Source of the DNA: JBKEDS01 sp047975545
GTDB taxonomy: Bacteria > Bacteroidota > Bacteroidia > Flavobacteriales > Flavobacteriaceae
Length of the DNA: 6,554 bases
NCBI GenBank assembly: GCA_047975545.1
Contig: JBKEDS010000073.1
Span: forward strand, 1 to 6,554
Direction of reading: 5' to 3'
Position numbers and translations under genes: made by a program. Positions 5,971-6,554 of the stretch are shown here, one piece after another. Each line of letters begins with the position of its first letter. Position 1 is the stretch's first letter. The notes below the pieces were generated by a model. That model saw nothing but the letters and a program-made list of their open reading frames with translations, had not been told where the DNA came from and searched no databases.

Positions 5971-6554
5971 ATGCTTTGTAAATTGGTAACCAACAAACAA
6001 TTAGTTTTAGGGCTTTTTGTGTTAAACCTCGTGTTTTCTATCGGTCTTAAAGCGCAAAACACGTACTCGGGCGAAACTTATTTCTTTGGTTCGAAACTCA
6101 AAACCAACTCTGGAATTGTTGTTAATAATGCCGTATTATATAGCAATATTACGGGTTATGGTTTCGATTTCAAATCGGTTTCAAACGTCGGCTTCAACAA
6201 AAAATCTATTACGGCAACCAAACCTTTTTATTTTTCGGTTAAAGTCCCCGAAGGGCATTATAAGGTTAATGTTCTACTGGGTGGAAAAAAACCTTCAAAC
6301 ACAACCATTAAAGCCGAATCCAGACGTTTAATGCTGAACCAACTCAAACTAAACGAAAAGGAAACTAAAAACGTTTCATTCACCATAAACGTTAGAACCC
6401 CTGAAATTACCAACAACAACCGCATTAAAATAAAGGATCGCGATAAAAACCAGCTTAACTGGGACAACAAACTTACTTTAGAATTTTTGGGCACGCCCAT
6501 TATTAAAAGTATAACCATAACGCCTGTACCACATGTAAAAACTATTTTCTTGGC
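5971..6554 (+). CDS. Rhamnogalacturonan acetylesterase-like protein (CE12 type), N-terminal part, cut by window end
   Basis: An open frame of 194 full codons runs from ATG 5971 off the right edge, so the 3' part is missing. Residues 1-28 form a Sec signal peptide with a hydrophobic core and end KA-Q, so the protein is exported. The remainder resembles the N-terminal beta-sandwich (galactose-binding/CBM35-like) domain found in front of SGNH esterases of the rhamnogalacturonan acetylesterase group. Marks are GYGFDF (62-67), KPFYFSVKVPEGHYKVNVLLG (84-104), TTIKAESRRLML (111-122), FTINVRTPEI (137-146) and NWDNKLTLEFLG (163-174). It breaks off at VKTIFL, just where the family normally continues into the catalytic GDSTV block with the nucleophile serine, so activity cannot be judged. 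Such enzymes remove acetyl groups from rhamnogalacturonan I. It starts 121 bp after the cytochrome gene. TTG 5915-5917 and TATTTTTA 5934-5941 resemble promoter parts, but the 16 bp spacing is too short to be persuasive. Confidence 0.82.
   Translation, partial: MLCKLVTNKQLVLGLFVLNLVFSIGLKAQNTYSGETYFFGSKLKTNSGIVVNNAVLYSNITGYGFDFKSVSNVGFNKKSITATKPFYFSVKVPEGHYKVNVLLGGKKPSNTTIKAESRRLMLNQLKLNEKETKNVSFTINVRTPEITNNNRIKIKDRDKNQLNWDNKLTLEFLGTPIIKSITITPVPHVKTIFL

Noticed and set aside
6086..6518. Short open frames on both strands near the right end
   Set aside because: They are shadows of the esterase-like frame that is open from 5971 to the window edge and carries clear family motifs.

Overview
The window looks like a stretch of a Bacteroidota chromosome, most likely from the family Flavobacteriaceae. 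The evidence is AT-rich intergenic DNA, start codons without a clear Shine-Dalgarno sequence, promoter elements of the Bacteroidota type (TAnnTTTG with TTTG about 20 bp upstream), exported proteins whose signal peptides end in A-Q, and a polysaccharide-type sulfatase next to a pectin-type acetylesterase. No species is assigned.

Layout. Positions 1-62 hold a probable terminator of a gene lying outside the window. A serine tRNA (anticodon UGA, CCA encoded) follows at 134-221, with its own promoter and a strong intrinsic terminator. Next on the + strand comes a tight two-gene unit, deoC-deoD (385-1751, 2 nt between the genes), for deoxynucleoside salvage. It meets tail to tail, across only 9 bp, a large minus-strand gene (1761-3830) for a secreted FGly-type sulfatase with a C-terminal PA14-like domain. 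A 209 bp divergent control region (3831-4039) with a run of ten C follows. On the + strand are then a lipoprotein PQQ-type sugar dehydrogenase (4040-5164), a 274 bp spacer that may hold relic and repeat-like sequence, a small exported mono-haem cytochrome c (5439-5849), and the 5' part of a gene that reads like the N-terminal half of a rhamnogalacturonan acetylesterase (5971 to the window end).

How the genes may work together. DeoD releases deoxyribose 1-phosphate from purine deoxynucleosides and DeoC cleaves deoxyribose 5-phosphate. The phosphopentomutase needed between them is not in the window. To the right, the exported sulfatase, sugar dehydrogenase, cytochrome and acetylesterase form a plausible envelope or extracellular carbohydrate module: the sulfatase and esterase would strip substituents from a polysaccharide, and the PQQ enzyme would oxidise a sugar and pass electrons to the cytochrome. 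The individual family calls are strong. The shared pathway is inference. I found no CRISPR array, complete mobile element or clearly new system. The less ordinary points are the poly-C tract, the altered GKWH-type motif in the sulfatase, the palindrome over the cytochrome start codon, and the odd spacer at 5165-5438.
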